17,941 nucleotides of DNA from assembly GCA_050874365.1 (NCBI GenBank), contig JBNMKN010000025.1, positions 1-17,941 of the forward strand. Reading direction: 5' to 3'. This document shows positions 7,052-14,971 of the stretch, piece after piece. The notes below the pieces were generated by a model. It worked only from the letters and a program-made list of their open reading frames with translations, made no database searches and had not been told where the DNA came from. The stretch's first letter is position 1. Every line of letters starts with the position of its first letter. The translations under genes and the position numbers were made by a program. The DNA is from Eshraghiella sp050874365 (GTDB lineage Bacteria; Bacillota; Clostridia; Lachnospirales; Lachnospiraceae).

Positions 7052-7491
7052 GCAATATCCGCTACATTGATTCCTCTGTTTTCAACAGGAGTAGAAAATA
7101 CTATCTGTGTGCTTGTTCTGCCGAATTTCTGGAGTTTGCCTATAAACTTATCAAGCTTCATAGTGTCAGGGAAAGCAACTTTTATGAGCATTGAAAAGTC
7201 TCCCGTAACACAATTACATTCAATTACATTAGGACAGGCTTTTATGAAAGGATAAAATTCGTCCTTCTGTGCAGGTATTATTTCAAGATTAATAAACGCC
7301 GTAATGTGGAATCCGAGCTTTGTCTGGTTAATCTTGGCTTCGTAGCTTGTGATGATATTTTCCCTTTCAAGATGTTCTATCCTTGCGGATACAGCAGGTG
7401 AGGATAAATACACATGCTCTGCCAGTGATTTTAATGGTATTCTTGCGTTTTCCTGTAACAAATTAATTATTTTCTTATCGATATCATCCAT
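7036..7491 (-). CDS. Lrp/AsnC-family transcriptional regulator
   Basis: A 151-residue DNA-binding regulator of the feast/famine family, which usually senses an amino acid. The N-terminal winged helix-turn-helix covers residues 1-60 (DDIDKKIINLLQENAR, then SLAEHVYLSSPAVSARIEHLE, then GII-type turn ENIITSYEAKI). The C-terminal RAM ligand-binding and oligomerisation domain covers about 65-145, with the CVTGDFSMLIKV strand typical of the family. The start has GGAGG eight bases upstream. The transcript must cross a strong terminator-like hairpin between promoter and SD, so attenuation is suspected. It is divergent from the DUF1292 gene, making the shared intergenic region the likely place for autoregulation. 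The effector and targets cannot be told. Confidence 0.93.
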   Translation of the reverse strand: MDDIDKKIINLLQENARIPLKSLAEHVYLSSPAVSARIEHLERENIITSYEAKINQTKLGFHITAFINLEIIPAQKDEFYPFIKACPNVIECNCVTGDFSMLIKVAFPDTMKLDKFIGKLQKFGRTSTQIVFSTPVENRGINVADIAFNAG

Positions 7492-7561
7492 AGTCTGTTC
7501 CTCCTAACGTAAAAAAAGGCGACAACAAGACTTTCGTCCTGATGTCACCTTCGACTATCAT
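7484..7561 (-). other. Possible 25-codon leader ORF spanning the attenuator
   Basis: An ATG at 7561-7559, about 5 nt after the predicted transcript start, opens a frame that runs through the hairpin and the SD. It stops at a TGA (7486-7484) overlapping the regulator's ATG. The peptide would begin MIVEGDIRTK and contain two adjacent Leu codons. There is no SD, so translation would have to be near-leaderless; the evidence is weak. Confidence 0.2.
7511..7551 (-). terminator. Strong terminator/attenuator in the leader of the Lrp-type gene
   Basis: On the minus strand a 16-bp stem (one mismatch, two wobbles) beginning AAGGTGACATCAGGAC, with a GAAA tetraloop, is followed by seven T (7517-7511). 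The T-run ends about 5 bp before the SD of the regulator gene. No gene lies upstream on this strand, only the promoter, so the hairpin belongs to this gene's own leader. Confidence 0.88.
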
Positions 7562-7572
7562 TAAACAATGTC

Positions 7573-7601
7573 ATAATACATTATTTTATTTAATATTTCA
7601 A
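7573..7601 (-). promoter_or_regulatory. Promoter of the Lrp-type regulator gene
   Basis: TTGAAA (7601-7596) and TATTAT (7578-7573) are separated by 17 bp. The predicted start is a G near 7566, only about 15 bases before the attenuator hairpin. Confidence 0.75.
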
Positions 7602-7636
7602 GTGTTTTTGTTAAAAAAATTAACAGTATATATTCA

Positions 7637-7665
7637 TTGATATTAATTACGCAATCTGATACAAT
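7637..7665 (+). promoter_or_regulatory. Promoter of the DUF1292 gene
   Basis: TTGATA (7637-7642) and TACAAT (7660-7665) are separated by 17 bp, with an extended -10 TGA directly before. The leader of about 60 nt carries a 7-bp hairpin, GAATTGC / GCAATTC (7678-7684 and 7696-7702), with an AT-rich tail running to the SD AAGGAGA. Confidence 0.82.
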
Positions 7666-7735
7666 AAAAGCGGTAGGGAATTGCACAGTAATGTAGCAAT
7701 TCATTTATATCATTTTATTTTTAAGGAGAACACTC

Positions 7736-8047
7736 ATGAACAGAGAAGATATTATTGACGGAACAGTAACACTCACTCTTGATAACGACGAAGAATTAGA
7801 ATGCGAAGTTGTTTCTATTTTTGAGGCAGGCGATAGAGAATATATATCTCTTCTTCCACTCGGCGGTGAAGAAGAAGAAAACGGAGAAGTATTTATTTAC
7901 CGTTTCAAGCTCTCCGAGGACGGCGAACCTGATCTTGAGAATATAGAGGACGATGCAGAATACGAAATGGCTGCAGATGCCTTTGACGAAGCTCTTGACA
8001 AGATGGAATTTGATGAAATCGTCGAAGAGGACGAGGAAGAAGAATAA
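7736..8047 (+). CDS. DUF1292 family protein
   Basis: The only plus-strand gene. The 103-residue, strongly acidic protein belongs to DUF1292 (YrzB-like), a Firmicutes family of unknown function. The core is TVTLTLDNDEELECEVVSIFE (about 11-31), REYISLLPL and VFIYRFKL, a short beta-rich unit. It continues into an acidic helix and a C-terminal run of Glu and Asp. There is no signal peptide or membrane segment. In B. subtilis the yrzB gene lies in a conserved cluster downstream of alaS; that context is absent here. SD AAGGAGA precedes the ATG. It has its own promoter and terminator, so it is a monocistronic unit, convergent with the helicase gene. Confidence 0.88.
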   Translation: MNREDIIDGTVTLTLDNDEELECEVVSIFEAGDREYISLLPLGGEEEENGEVFIYRFKLSEDGEPDLENIEDDAEYEMAADAFDEALDKMEFDEIVEEDEEEE

Positions 8048-8071
8048 ATATTCCTGTAAATCAAAGAGAAC

Positions 8072-8110
8072 ACCCCGGATATCCTGTTATGCGATGTCCG
8101 GGGTATTTTT
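8072..8110 (+). terminator. Terminator after the DUF1292 gene
   Basis: A 12-bp stem, ACCCCGGATATC / GATGTCCGGGGT with one wobble, is followed by ATTTTT (8105-8110). It ends at the stop codon of the convergent helicase gene. The minus strand has no T-run here. Confidence 0.88.
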
Positions 8111-9947
8111 AACCTTCTGCTTTTTCTTTATTCATTATCTCATTTACAAATCGTGAGACTTCCAATGATTTATTGTATCTTTCTTTAGGGCAGAATATAT
8201 ATAACTTTTTCTTTGCCCTTGTCATAGCCACATAAAACATACGCCTTTCCTCTTCTATATCCGCATCAAAAGCGGCTTTTTTATGGGGTGTTATGCCTTC
8301 ATTGGCATCTATTATAAATACCGTGTCATACTCAAGTCCTTTGGAGCTGTGCATGGTTGTCATTGTAACACAGTCTTTTAAATCTCTCTTTATATGATTT
8401 TCCTTAAGCTCCTCAGTATATTTTTCTATGTATTCCCGCCAGTCGTCAAAACGGGCAAAGTCTTTGCTGCTTTCCATTACCTCATCCAATATATCAATAA
8501 GCTCCTGCGGTTCGATATTGTGGCTTTCGGCATATTCTTTTACATAGTCATCATATCCTACGCCTTTTCTGAGGTAATTTATCATGGCATAACATGTCAT
8601 ATCGGACATTACCCTAAGCTCTCTTTCCATTTTCCTGATTCTGTTAATCATCCATGGTTTCTCTTCGTAATATTTTTCGAGTTCGTCAAAACTGACTTCC
8701 GATTCCGTTACATAATCCCTGCCGATGTATCTTAAAGGCTTATTCATTATACGGATGAAATCCGCTCTTTTTCTACCGCCCTCCGCTAACGTCATATATG
8801 TAAGAATATCTTTTGCTATCCAATGTTCAAAAATATTGGGAATACCGTCCCGTAATACAAAAGGTATATTGTTTTCCATAAATTTACGGACAAGTGGTGC
8901 TGCCGTCACATTGGTTCTGAATAAAACGGCAAAGTCGGCGTATTGTTTTCCCGCATCCACAAAACCTCGTATTGTTTTTACGATTCTTTCATATTCTTCA
9001 TTAATATTGTTAGTCTCTATAATGTCAACTTTATCGCCTTTTTCATTATCGGTATGTATGTTTTTATCAAAACGGATTTTGTTATTTCTGATTACATAAC
9101 CGGACGCATCAACTATATTGGAGGTTGAACGGTAATTAATATCAAGAATTATCTTTTCCGCTCCCGGATAATCCTTTTCAAAATTAAGCATAATTTCAGG
9201 TCTTGACCCTCTGAAGCCATATATGCTCTGGTCATCGTCTCCCACGATAAAAATATTGTTCTCCGGCTCGGCTAACATGCGTATTACGTCATACTGTACT
9301 TTATTGATATCCTGGAATTCATCTATAAGAATATATTTATATCTCTGCTGCCATTTAAGAAGAATGTCCTTTCTCTGTAAAAAAAGTTCCCTGCAATACA
9401 GGAGCATATCGTCAAAGTCAATGAGTCTCTGTCTTTTTAATTCATTTTCATAACTTCTGAATATTTTCCTGAATTCTTCCTGAGGACAGTTGGTGGAATA
9501 ATAAGCGCCCACATCTATCCCTTCTGTTTTTACACGGCTTATTTCTCCTGTGATAAGGTTAATTGTCTCGTTAATATCTTCCGTTTCGATATTGCTTCTT
9601 TCAACCGCAGCCTTTATTATCTGTTCCCGCACTTCATCTTTTATGATATTATCCACGGTGTAATTGTAGGCGTATCTTAATATGGAAAAATACACCGCAT
9701 GGAAAGTACCGAATGTAACGGGGAGTTTTCTGCCGCAAAGTGTTGTAAACCTGTTTTTCATTTCCGTTGCCGCAGCTTTGGTAAATGTAATCACAAGTAT
9801 CTCGGAAGGTTTAACATTGTAATTATCAATAAGATATTTTACCCTGCCTGTTAAAACGGTGGTCTTACCACTTCCAGGTCCCGCCAGAACAAGGCATGCT
9901 CCTTTATTAAATTCTATTGCTTTTAACTGTTCATTACTGAATTTCAA
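8109..9947 (-). CDS. UvrD/PcrA-like superfamily I DNA helicase
   Basis: ATP-dependent 3'-5' type helicase of the UvrD/Rep family, acting in DNA repair or replication-conflict removal. The 612 residues hold all core motifs: Q-motif SNEQLKAIE, Walker A AGPGSGKTT (22-30), Ia VITFTKAAATEM (52-63), II DEFQD (209-213), III GDDDQSIYGFRGS (236-248), IV NYRST (271-275), V TTMHSSKGLEYDTVF, and VI EERRMFYVAMTRAKK near the C terminus. It is about 100 residues shorter than PcrA, ending soon after motif VI, so it lacks the usual C-terminal extension. The start is TTG, with AGGAG six bases upstream. An ATG lying closer to the SD is out of frame and meets a stop after five codons. The gene is cut off from dnaJ by a terminator. 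Confidence 0.93.
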   Translation of the reverse strand: MKFSNEQLKAIEFNKGACLVLAGPGSGKTTVLTGRVKYLIDNYNVKPSEILVITFTKAAATEMKNRFTTLCGRKLPVTFGTFHAVYFSILRYAYNYTVDNIIKDEVREQIIKAAVERSNIETEDINETINLITGEISRVKTEGIDVGAYYSTNCPQEEFRKIFRSYENELKRQRLIDFDDMLLYCRELFLQRKDILLKWQQRYKYILIDEFQDINKVQYDVIRMLAEPENNIFIVGDDDQSIYGFRGSRPEIMLNFEKDYPGAEKIILDINYRSTSNIVDASGYVIRNNKIRFDKNIHTDNEKGDKVDIIETNNINEEYERIVKTIRGFVDAGKQYADFAVLFRTNVTAAPLVRKFMENNIPFVLRDGIPNIFEHWIAKDILTYMTLAEGGRKRADFIRIMNKPLRYIGRDYVTESEVSFDELEKYYEEKPWMINRIRKMERELRVMSDMTCYAMINYLRKGVGYDDYVKEYAESHNIEPQELIDILDEVMESSKDFARFDDWREYIEKYTEELKENHIKRDLKDCVTMTTMHSSKGLEYDTVFIIDANEGITPHKKAAFDADIEEERRMFYVAMTRAKKKLYIFCPKERYNKSLEVSRFVNEIMNKEKAEG

Positions 9948-10000
9948 ACATTTCTCCTGACTGCCTGAACGGCAGAAAATTTATAATTCTTAAATAAGCT

Positions 10001-10056
10001 GAAAAAAGCCCATTCCCTGAGACAGGTGTAAACACCTGTCCTGAGAATAAGCATTT
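10001..10056 (-). terminator. Terminator after dnaJ, probably two-way
   Basis: An 8-bp perfect stem, GACAGGTG / CACCTGTC (10021-10038), with outer pairings extending it, is followed by six T on the minus strand (10007-10002). A TTTTT on the plus side (10054-10058) would also support termination in the other direction. It ends the hrcA operon right after the dnaJ stop. Confidence 0.82.
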
Positions 10057-11187
10057 TTATTTAAAGATTCCTTTTTTTCTCTTTTTGTCTTCGCGTTTGA
10101 CGCCATTATTCATAGCGGCATCAAAATTAATCAATGCTTCACGCTGTTCCTCGGTAAGTTTTTCAGGTACTTTTACAACAAGAGTAACGTAATGGTCACC
10201 TCTTACCTGACTGTTCCTTATTGAAGGAACACCTTTACCTCTTAAACGAACCTTAGTGTCTGTCTGTGTTCCCGGTTTAACGTCATATTCGACTTCGCCG
10301 TCAACAGTTGCTATCCTTATGGTATTTCCAAGGGCGGCATCCGCAAATGAGATAGGCACCGTTGAATATATATTCATATCCTGTCTTTCAAAAACAGGGT
10401 CCCTTGATATACTTACTTCAACAAGAATATCTCCTCTTTCTCCGCCGTTGATACCAGGCTCGCCCTTTCCTGCAAGTCTGACTCTCTGTCCGTTATCAAT
10501 ACCCGCAGGTATGCTGACTTTAATCTTCTTTCTGTTAGAAATATAACCTGTGCCGTAGCAATCCGGACATTTTTCTTTTATTATCTTGCCTTTTCCTTTA
10601 CAGTCAGGACATACGGTAACATTTCTTACCATACCGAATAATGACTGCTGGGTCATGACAACCTGACCTGAACCTCCGCACTTTGAACATGTCACAGGTG
10701 AAGTTCCCGGCTTTGCACCGCTTCCGTTACATTTTGTACATGTATCCTTAAGGTTAAGATCAAGCTCCTTCTCGCAACCGAAAATAGCCTCTTTAAAGGT
10801 AAGCTTAACGCTTGCAAGTATGTTTGATCCCTTAGCAGGTCCGTTTCCGCCGCCTCTACGGCTTCTTCCACCGCCAAACAGGTCACCGAATATATCGCCG
10901 AATATGTCACCCATATCACCAAAGTCGAAGCCACCGGCACCGCCGGCTCCTCCGCCATTTTCAAATGCAGCGTGACCGAACTGGTCATACTGCTGTCTCT
11001 TCTGAGGATCACTTAAAACAGCATAAGCTTCAGAAGCTTCCTTGAACTTTGCTTCAGCTTCTTTATCTCCGGGATTGGTGTCAGGATGATATTTTTTTGC
11101 CAGAACTCTGTATGCTTTTTTGATAGCTGCTTCGTCAGCGTCCTTTGACACACCTAAGACTTCGTAATAGTCTCTTTTATCTGCCAT
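10057..11187 (-). CDS. dnaJ: Co-chaperone DnaJ (Hsp40)
   Basis: Stimulates DnaK ATPase and delivers unfolded clients in the cytosol. The 376 residues show the full type I layout: a J domain with HPD at 34-36, a Gly/Phe-rich linker (about 78-115), four zinc-binding CxxCxGxG repeats (150-157, 167-174, 193-200, 207-214), then the C-terminal client-binding beta domains. The start is MADKRDYYEVLG, with GGAGG eight bases before it. A longer frame from a GTG five codons upstream (11202) would put the SD inside the gene and is rejected. It is the last gene of hrcA-grpE-dnaK-dnaJ. A hairpin in the 69-bp gap after dnaK sits right before its SD. Confidence 0.98.
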   Translation of the reverse strand: MADKRDYYEVLGVSKDADEAAIKKAYRVLAKKYHPDTNPGDKEAEAKFKEASEAYAVLSDPQKRQQYDQFGHAAFENGGGAGGAGGFDFGDMGDIFGDIFGDLFGGGRSRRGGGNGPAKGSNILASVKLTFKEAIFGCEKELDLNLKDTCTKCNGSGAKPGTSPVTCSKCGGSGQVVMTQQSLFGMVRNVTVCPDCKGKGKIIKEKCPDCYGTGYISNRKKIKVSIPAGIDNGQRVRLAGKGEPGINGGERGDILVEVSISRDPVFERQDMNIYSTVPISFADAALGNTIRIATVDGEVEYDVKPGTQTDTKVRLRGKGVPSIRNSQVRGDHYVTLVVKVPEKLTEEQREALINFDAAMNNGVKREDKKRKKGIFK

Positions 11188-11204
11188 AATTAAATCCTCC
11201 ACAC

Positions 11205-11237
11205 AGATGCCTGCGAAAAGAATCCGCAGGCACCATC
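11205..11237 (-). other. Hairpin in the dnaK-dnaJ intergenic mRNA
   Basis: GCCTGCG / CGCAGGC (11231-11225 and 11215-11209) forms a perfect 7-bp GC-rich stem with a 9-nt loop, extendable by ATC/GAT across a small bulge. There is no T-run, so it is not a simple terminator. It ends a few bases before the dnaJ SD, so it may protect the processed dnaK message or tune dnaJ translation. Confidence 0.65.
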
Positions 11238-11256
11238 TATCTTATAATCCTAAAAA

Positions 11257-13131
11257 TTAAACTTCTCTGTAATCTCCGTCAACAACATCATCTGCTGCAC
11301 CTGAGTTATTTCCCATATCAGGACCGGCGCCTGCTCCCATGTCAGGTCCTGCTGCTCCGGCAGCTCCCTGTCCCTGTTCATAAAGCTTTGCAAATAATGT
11401 CTGTGCGCTGTTCATAAGTTTATCTTTAGCAGCTTTAATTTCATCTACATCTGCATCAGTCATTGACTCAGGTGTTGTTCTGTCAATAACTGCTTTCAAA
11501 GCATTAAGGTCTGCTTCAACGGCATCTCTGTCGCTGCCTGTAATCTTATCACCTACTTCATCAAGGGCTTTCTGTGTCTGGAATACCATTGAATCTGCTT
11601 CGTTACGTGCTTCAATTCCTTCCTTACGTTTCTTATCCTGTGCTTCAAATTCTGCAGCTTCCTTTACAGCCTTTTCAATATCATCATCTGACATATTAGT
11701 GCCTGATGTAATTGTAATATGCTGTTCCTTACCTGTTCCAAGGTCTTTAGCCGATACATTAACAATACCGTTTGCATCGATATCAAATGTAACTTCAATC
11801 TGTGGAACACCTCTTCTTGCTGGTGGGATACCGTCAAGTCTGAACTGTCCGAGTGATTTATTGTCTTTTGCGAACTGTCTTTCACCCTGAAGTACGTTGA
11901 TGTCAACTGCTGTCTGGTTATCTGCTGCTGTTGAGAATACCTGGCTCTTCTTTGTAGGAATTGTTGTATTTCTTTCAATAAGTTTTGTTGCAATACCACC
12001 CATTGTCTCGATTGAAAGTGAAAGTGGAGTTACATCAAGAAGAAGGATGTCACCTGCACCTGCATCACCTGCTAATTTACCACCCTGAATAGAAGCACCT
12101 ACGGCTACACATTCATCAGGGTTAAGGCTCTTATTAGGTTCCTTGCCTGTAAGCTGTTTAACCTTTTCCTGTACACATGGTACACGGGTTGAACCACCGA
12201 CTAAGAGTACCTTAGATATATCTGAGTAATTTAAACCTGCATCCTTCATAGCGTTCTGAACAGGAATTGCTGTTCTTTCTACAAGGTCATGAACAAGTTC
12301 TTCAAATTTAGCTCTTGTAAGGTTCATATCAAAATGTTTTGGGCCATCGGCAGTTGCTGTGATGAATGGAAGGTTAATATTGGTTGTTGATGCTGATGAA
12401 AGCTCTTTCTTAGCCTTCTCTGCAGCTTCCTTTAATCTCTGAAGTGCCATCTTATCTGTTGAAAGATCTACGCCTTCTGCTTTCTTAAATTCAGAAATCA
12501 TCCAATCGATAATCTTCTGGTCGAAGTCATCACCACCAAGATGTGTATCACCGTTTGTTGAAAGAACTTCGATAACACCGTCACCGATTTCAATGATGGA
12601 TACATCGAAAGTACCACCACCAAGGTCATATACCATTACTTTCTGTTCTGTTTCATTATCAAGACCATAAGCAAGTGCTGCTGCTGTTGGTTCGTTGATA
12701 ATACGTTTTACATCAAGACCTGCAATCTTACCTGCATCCTTAGTTGCCTGACGCTGTGCATCGTTAAAATATGCAGGAACTGTGATTACTGCTTCGCTTA
12801 CTGTTTCACCAAGGTAGCTTTCAGCATCTTTTTTAAGCTTCTGAAGAATCATTGCTGAAATTTCCTGTGGTGTATATTTCTTATCATCTATAGTTACTTT
12901 ATAATCTGAGCCCATATGTCTCTTAATAGAAGAAATAGTCTTATCGGCATTAGTTACTGCCTGACGTTTTGCAGGATCACCTACAAGTCTTTCTCCTGTT
13001 TTTGTAAATGCAACAACTGAAGGTGTTGTTCTGATTCCTTCTGTGTTAGCTATAACTACCGGCTTACCACCTTCCATTACTGCTACACAGCTATTTGTTG
13101 TTCCTAAGTCAATTCCGATTATTTTTCCCAT
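11257..13131 (-). CDS. dnaK: Molecular chaperone DnaK (Hsp70)
   Basis: ATP-driven cytosolic chaperone. The 624 residues include the nucleotide-binding domain with GIDLGTTNSCVAV (6-18), the phosphate loop DLGGGTFDVS (169-178) and VGGSTRVP (311-318). The interdomain linker is DILLLDVTPL (361-370), followed by the substrate-binding domain, a helical lid (about 500-590) and a Gly/Ala/Met-rich tail ending in DDVVDGDYREV. The tail fits typical DnaK proteins. The start has AAGGAG upstream. It lies 19 bp after grpE and is co-transcribed with it. Expression should follow HrcA/CIRCE control at the operon head. Confidence 0.99.
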   Translation of the reverse strand: MGKIIGIDLGTTNSCVAVMEGGKPVVIANTEGIRTTPSVVAFTKTGERLVGDPAKRQAVTNADKTISSIKRHMGSDYKVTIDDKKYTPQEISAMILQKLKKDAESYLGETVSEAVITVPAYFNDAQRQATKDAGKIAGLDVKRIINEPTAAALAYGLDNETEQKVMVYDLGGGTFDVSIIEIGDGVIEVLSTNGDTHLGGDDFDQKIIDWMISEFKKAEGVDLSTDKMALQRLKEAAEKAKKELSSASTTNINLPFITATADGPKHFDMNLTRAKFEELVHDLVERTAIPVQNAMKDAGLNYSDISKVLLVGGSTRVPCVQEKVKQLTGKEPNKSLNPDECVAVGASIQGGKLAGDAGAGDILLLDVTPLSLSIETMGGIATKLIERNTTIPTKKSQVFSTAADNQTAVDINVLQGERQFAKDNKSLGQFRLDGIPPARRGVPQIEVTFDIDANGIVNVSAKDLGTGKEQHITITSGTNMSDDDIEKAVKEAAEFEAQDKKRKEGIEARNEADSMVFQTQKALDEVGDKITGSDRDAVEADLNALKAVIDRTTPESMTDADVDEIKAAKDKLMNSAQTLFAKLYEQGQGAAGAAGPDMGAGAGPDMGNNSGAADDVVDGDYREV

Positions 13132-13150
13132 GATAATTATCTCCTTTATA

Positions 13151-13762
13151 TTAATTTGCTACTTTAACCATGCTATGTCTTACAACGGTATCTCTGTATG
13201 TGTATCCCTTTTGTAAAACTTCTGCTACTTCATTCTCACCAAAGGCTTCATCTTCCACATGCATTACCGCATTGTGGTAATCAGGGTTAAATTCTTTGCC
13301 ACAGGCATCTATCTCTTTAACTCCGATATCTTCAAGCACCTTAGTGAGCTGTCTGTAAATCTTATCCATTCCTTCGGCTACAGGCGTTGCCTTGTCATCC
13401 TCAGGAATTGTGGCAAGACCTCTTTCAAAATTATCTACTACCGGAAGTATCTTCTCGATTATGTCTTTTGCTCCGATTTCATACATTGCGGCTTTTTCTT
13501 TTTCAGTTCTCTTTCTGAAATTATCAAATTCAGCCATTGTTCTTCTGTATTTATCGTTAAGCTCTTCTATAAGAATATCCTTCTGGTCCTTTTTGTCTTT
13601 CTTCTTTTTGAAAAGACCCTTGCTTTCTTCAGCCTCATCACCTGCTTCTTCTGTCTGGGCTGCTTCGGATACTTCTTCGGCATCCTCTGTAAGTTCCTCT
13701 GTATCTGTTACAGGTTCTTCATTCTGAAGTTCTTCATTATCCATCTTATTTTCCTCAGCCAC
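13151..13762 (-). CDS. grpE: Nucleotide exchange factor GrpE
   Basis: Releases ADP from DnaK and works as a dimer. The 203 residues start with a long acidic, low-complexity arm (about 1-45, many Glu), followed by a lysine cluster (KKKKDKKDQKD). The long dimerisation helix contains FDNFRKRTEKEK (about 80-91), and the C-terminal beta domain ends in VLQKGYTYRDTVVRHSMVKVAN, the family signature. The start is uncertain. GTG at 13762 has AAAGGTGG seven bases upstream; an ATG six codons inside (13744) has GAGG eight bases upstream and would give 197 residues. It lies 15 bp after hrcA in the heat-shock operon. Confidence 0.97.
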   Translation of the reverse strand: MAEENKMDNEELQNEEPVTDTEELTEDAEEVSEAAQTEEAGDEAEESKGLFKKKKDKKDQKDILIEELNDKYRRTMAEFDNFRKRTEKEKAAMYEIGAKDIIEKILPVVDNFERGLATIPEDDKATPVAEGMDKIYRQLTKVLEDIGVKEIDACGKEFNPDYHNAVMHVEDEAFGENEVAEVLQKGYTYRDTVVRHSMVKVAN

Positions 13763-13777
13763 GTTTTCGCCACCTTT

Positions 13778-14824
13778 CTACTCTTTAAACACATCATCAA
13801 GCTGTGTCTTAATTGTCTTCATTGTCTCAACAACTTTCTCATAGTCCATTCTTTTGGGACCTATGATACCAATTGTTCCCTTAGCGCCATCACTTAATTC
13901 GTATGTTGCAGTAACAACACTGCAATCCTTCATGCTGGCTACCGGTGTTTCTTCACCGATATACACCTTGATGTCGCCGTCACCATCTGTTTCAAGGGAG
14001 TCATTCACAAGATTGGCAAGAGTCTTCTTCTCTTCCAGTGTGTATATCAACTCACTTGCCTTGGAGTTATCGCTAAGTTCCGGATATTTAAAAATATTCG
14101 TTGCTCCGCTCGTATATATCTGAAGGTCCTCCTCGCTGCCTGCCGTAACGGCTATCGCATCAAGGATGTCACGAATCAGCATACCGTATTCTCCTGCCTG
14201 GGCTGTCATCTTGGATATAATTGAAAGATTAATTTCTTCAAGTGTAAGTCCATTGACAGAAGTATTAAGTAAAATATTAAGCTTAAGGCAGCTCTCTGAG
14301 TCCAACTCGGTCTCATTCTCGATTATCGTATTCTTAATCGTATTGCCTTCAAGCACCAGCACCGCAAGAATCTTACCCGGTTCAAGCTGTGATATCTGGA
14401 TAAATTTAATTGTTCTTCCTTTCTTAGCCGGAGCCGCAACCATTGTTGCATAGTTGGTATTGACAGCTAAAGTCTTCGCCACATTCTGAAGCATTTCTTC
14501 GACTCTGTCTACTTTTTTGAAAAGAAGTTCTTCACGCTTATTAAGCTCGCTTTCCTTTTCATTAAGTTCCTGCTCCTTAGCCTTCATCATATCATCTACA
14601 TATAACCTGTAGCCTGCATCGGAAGGAATTCGTCCGGCTGAAGTATGAGGCTGGATTATGTAACCCATCTCCTCCAAATCTGACATCTCATTACGGATGG
14701 TTGCCGGACTAAGCTGTAAATCTGTATACTTGGATATGGTTCTTGAGCCAACCGGTTCTCCGGTATCAAGATAATTCTGAATAACTGCTTTGAGAATTTT
14801 CATTTTTCTCTCATTCATTTCCAT
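13778..14824 (-). CDS. hrcA: Heat-inducible transcription repressor HrcA
   Basis: Repressor that binds CIRCE and is kept active by GroEL in known species. The N-terminal winged helix-turn-helix covers about residues 5-75, with GEPVGSRTISKYTDLQLSP, ATIRNEMSDLEEMGYI and TSAGRIPSDAGYR, all hallmark HrcA segments. The remainder is the dimerisation/regulatory domain, ending in YEKVVETMKTIKTQLDDVF. The start MEMNERKMK (348 residues) is chosen because GGAGG lies nine bases upstream. A longer in-frame ATG at 14854 lies inside the CIRCE, in the leader, and is rejected. The gene heads its own operon, so it should autoregulate, and the second CIRCE at htpG extends its regulon. groES-groEL is not in the window. 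Confidence 0.98.
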   Translation of the reverse strand: MEMNERKMKILKAVIQNYLDTGEPVGSRTISKYTDLQLSPATIRNEMSDLEEMGYIIQPHTSAGRIPSDAGYRLYVDDMMKAKEQELNEKESELNKREELLFKKVDRVEEMLQNVAKTLAVNTNYATMVAAPAKKGRTIKFIQISQLEPGKILAVLVLEGNTIKNTIIENETELDSESCLKLNILLNTSVNGLTLEEINLSIISKMTAQAGEYGMLIRDILDAIAVTAGSEEDLQIYTSGATNIFKYPELSDNSKASELIYTLEEKKTLANLVNDSLETDGDGDIKVYIGEETPVASMKDCSVVTATYELSDGAKGTIGIIGPKRMDYEKVVETMKTIKTQLDDVFKE

Positions 14825-14847
14825 AAACCATATCCTCCTTTTTATTG

Positions 14848-14874
14848 TTAGCACTCGTTAGATTGGAGTGCTAA
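14848..14874. promoter_or_regulatory. CIRCE operator (HrcA site) of the hrcA operon
   Basis: A perfect TTAGCACTC-N9-GAGTGCTAA lies between the predicted transcription start (near 14884) and the hrcA SD, so it is within the transcribed leader. The spacer differs from that of the htpG CIRCE. Confidence 0.98.
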
Positions 14875-14890
14875 TATTTTTTCTAAACAT

Positions 14891-14919
14891 AAAATATCAC
14901 TTCTATATATATTTGTCAA
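14891..14919 (-). promoter_or_regulatory. Promoter of hrcA-grpE-dnaK-dnaJ
   Basis: TTGACA (14919-14914) and TATTTT (14896-14891) are separated by 17 bp, with an extended -10 TGA. The CIRCE begins about 17 bp downstream of the -10 box. Confidence 0.88.
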
Positions 14920-14920
14920 C

Positions 14921-14957
14921 ACATAAAATAAAAGAATTCCAAAATTTTTTCTGGAAT
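14921..14957 (-). terminator. Probable terminator after the cytidylate-kinase-like gene
   Basis: ATTCCA / TGGAAT (14957-14952 and 14941-14936) forms a short stem with an A/T-rich inner part, followed on the minus strand by TCTTTTATTTTA. The stem is weak, so read-through into the hrcA promoter region is possible. Confidence 0.6.
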
Positions 14958-14971
14958 CCTTTTATACTTTG

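Noticed and set aside
7666..7735. Possible riboswitch in the DUF1292 leader
   Set aside because: Only a 7-bp hairpin and an AT-rich tail are present in about 60 nt; no known aptamer core and no terminator or SD-sequestering fold was found.
9961..9975. Small hairpin CTGCC-tgaac-GGCAG upstream of the helicase SD
   Set aside because: A 5-bp stem is common by chance, with no T-run and no partner structure; not reported as a regulatory element.
13259..13897. 212-codon plus-strand frame opposite grpE and the end of hrcA, rich in Phe, Leu, Cys and Ile
   Set aside because: The composition is the antisense of charged grpE/hrcA codons. It crosses two confirmed genes and has no SD or promoter, so its membrane-protein look is an artefact.
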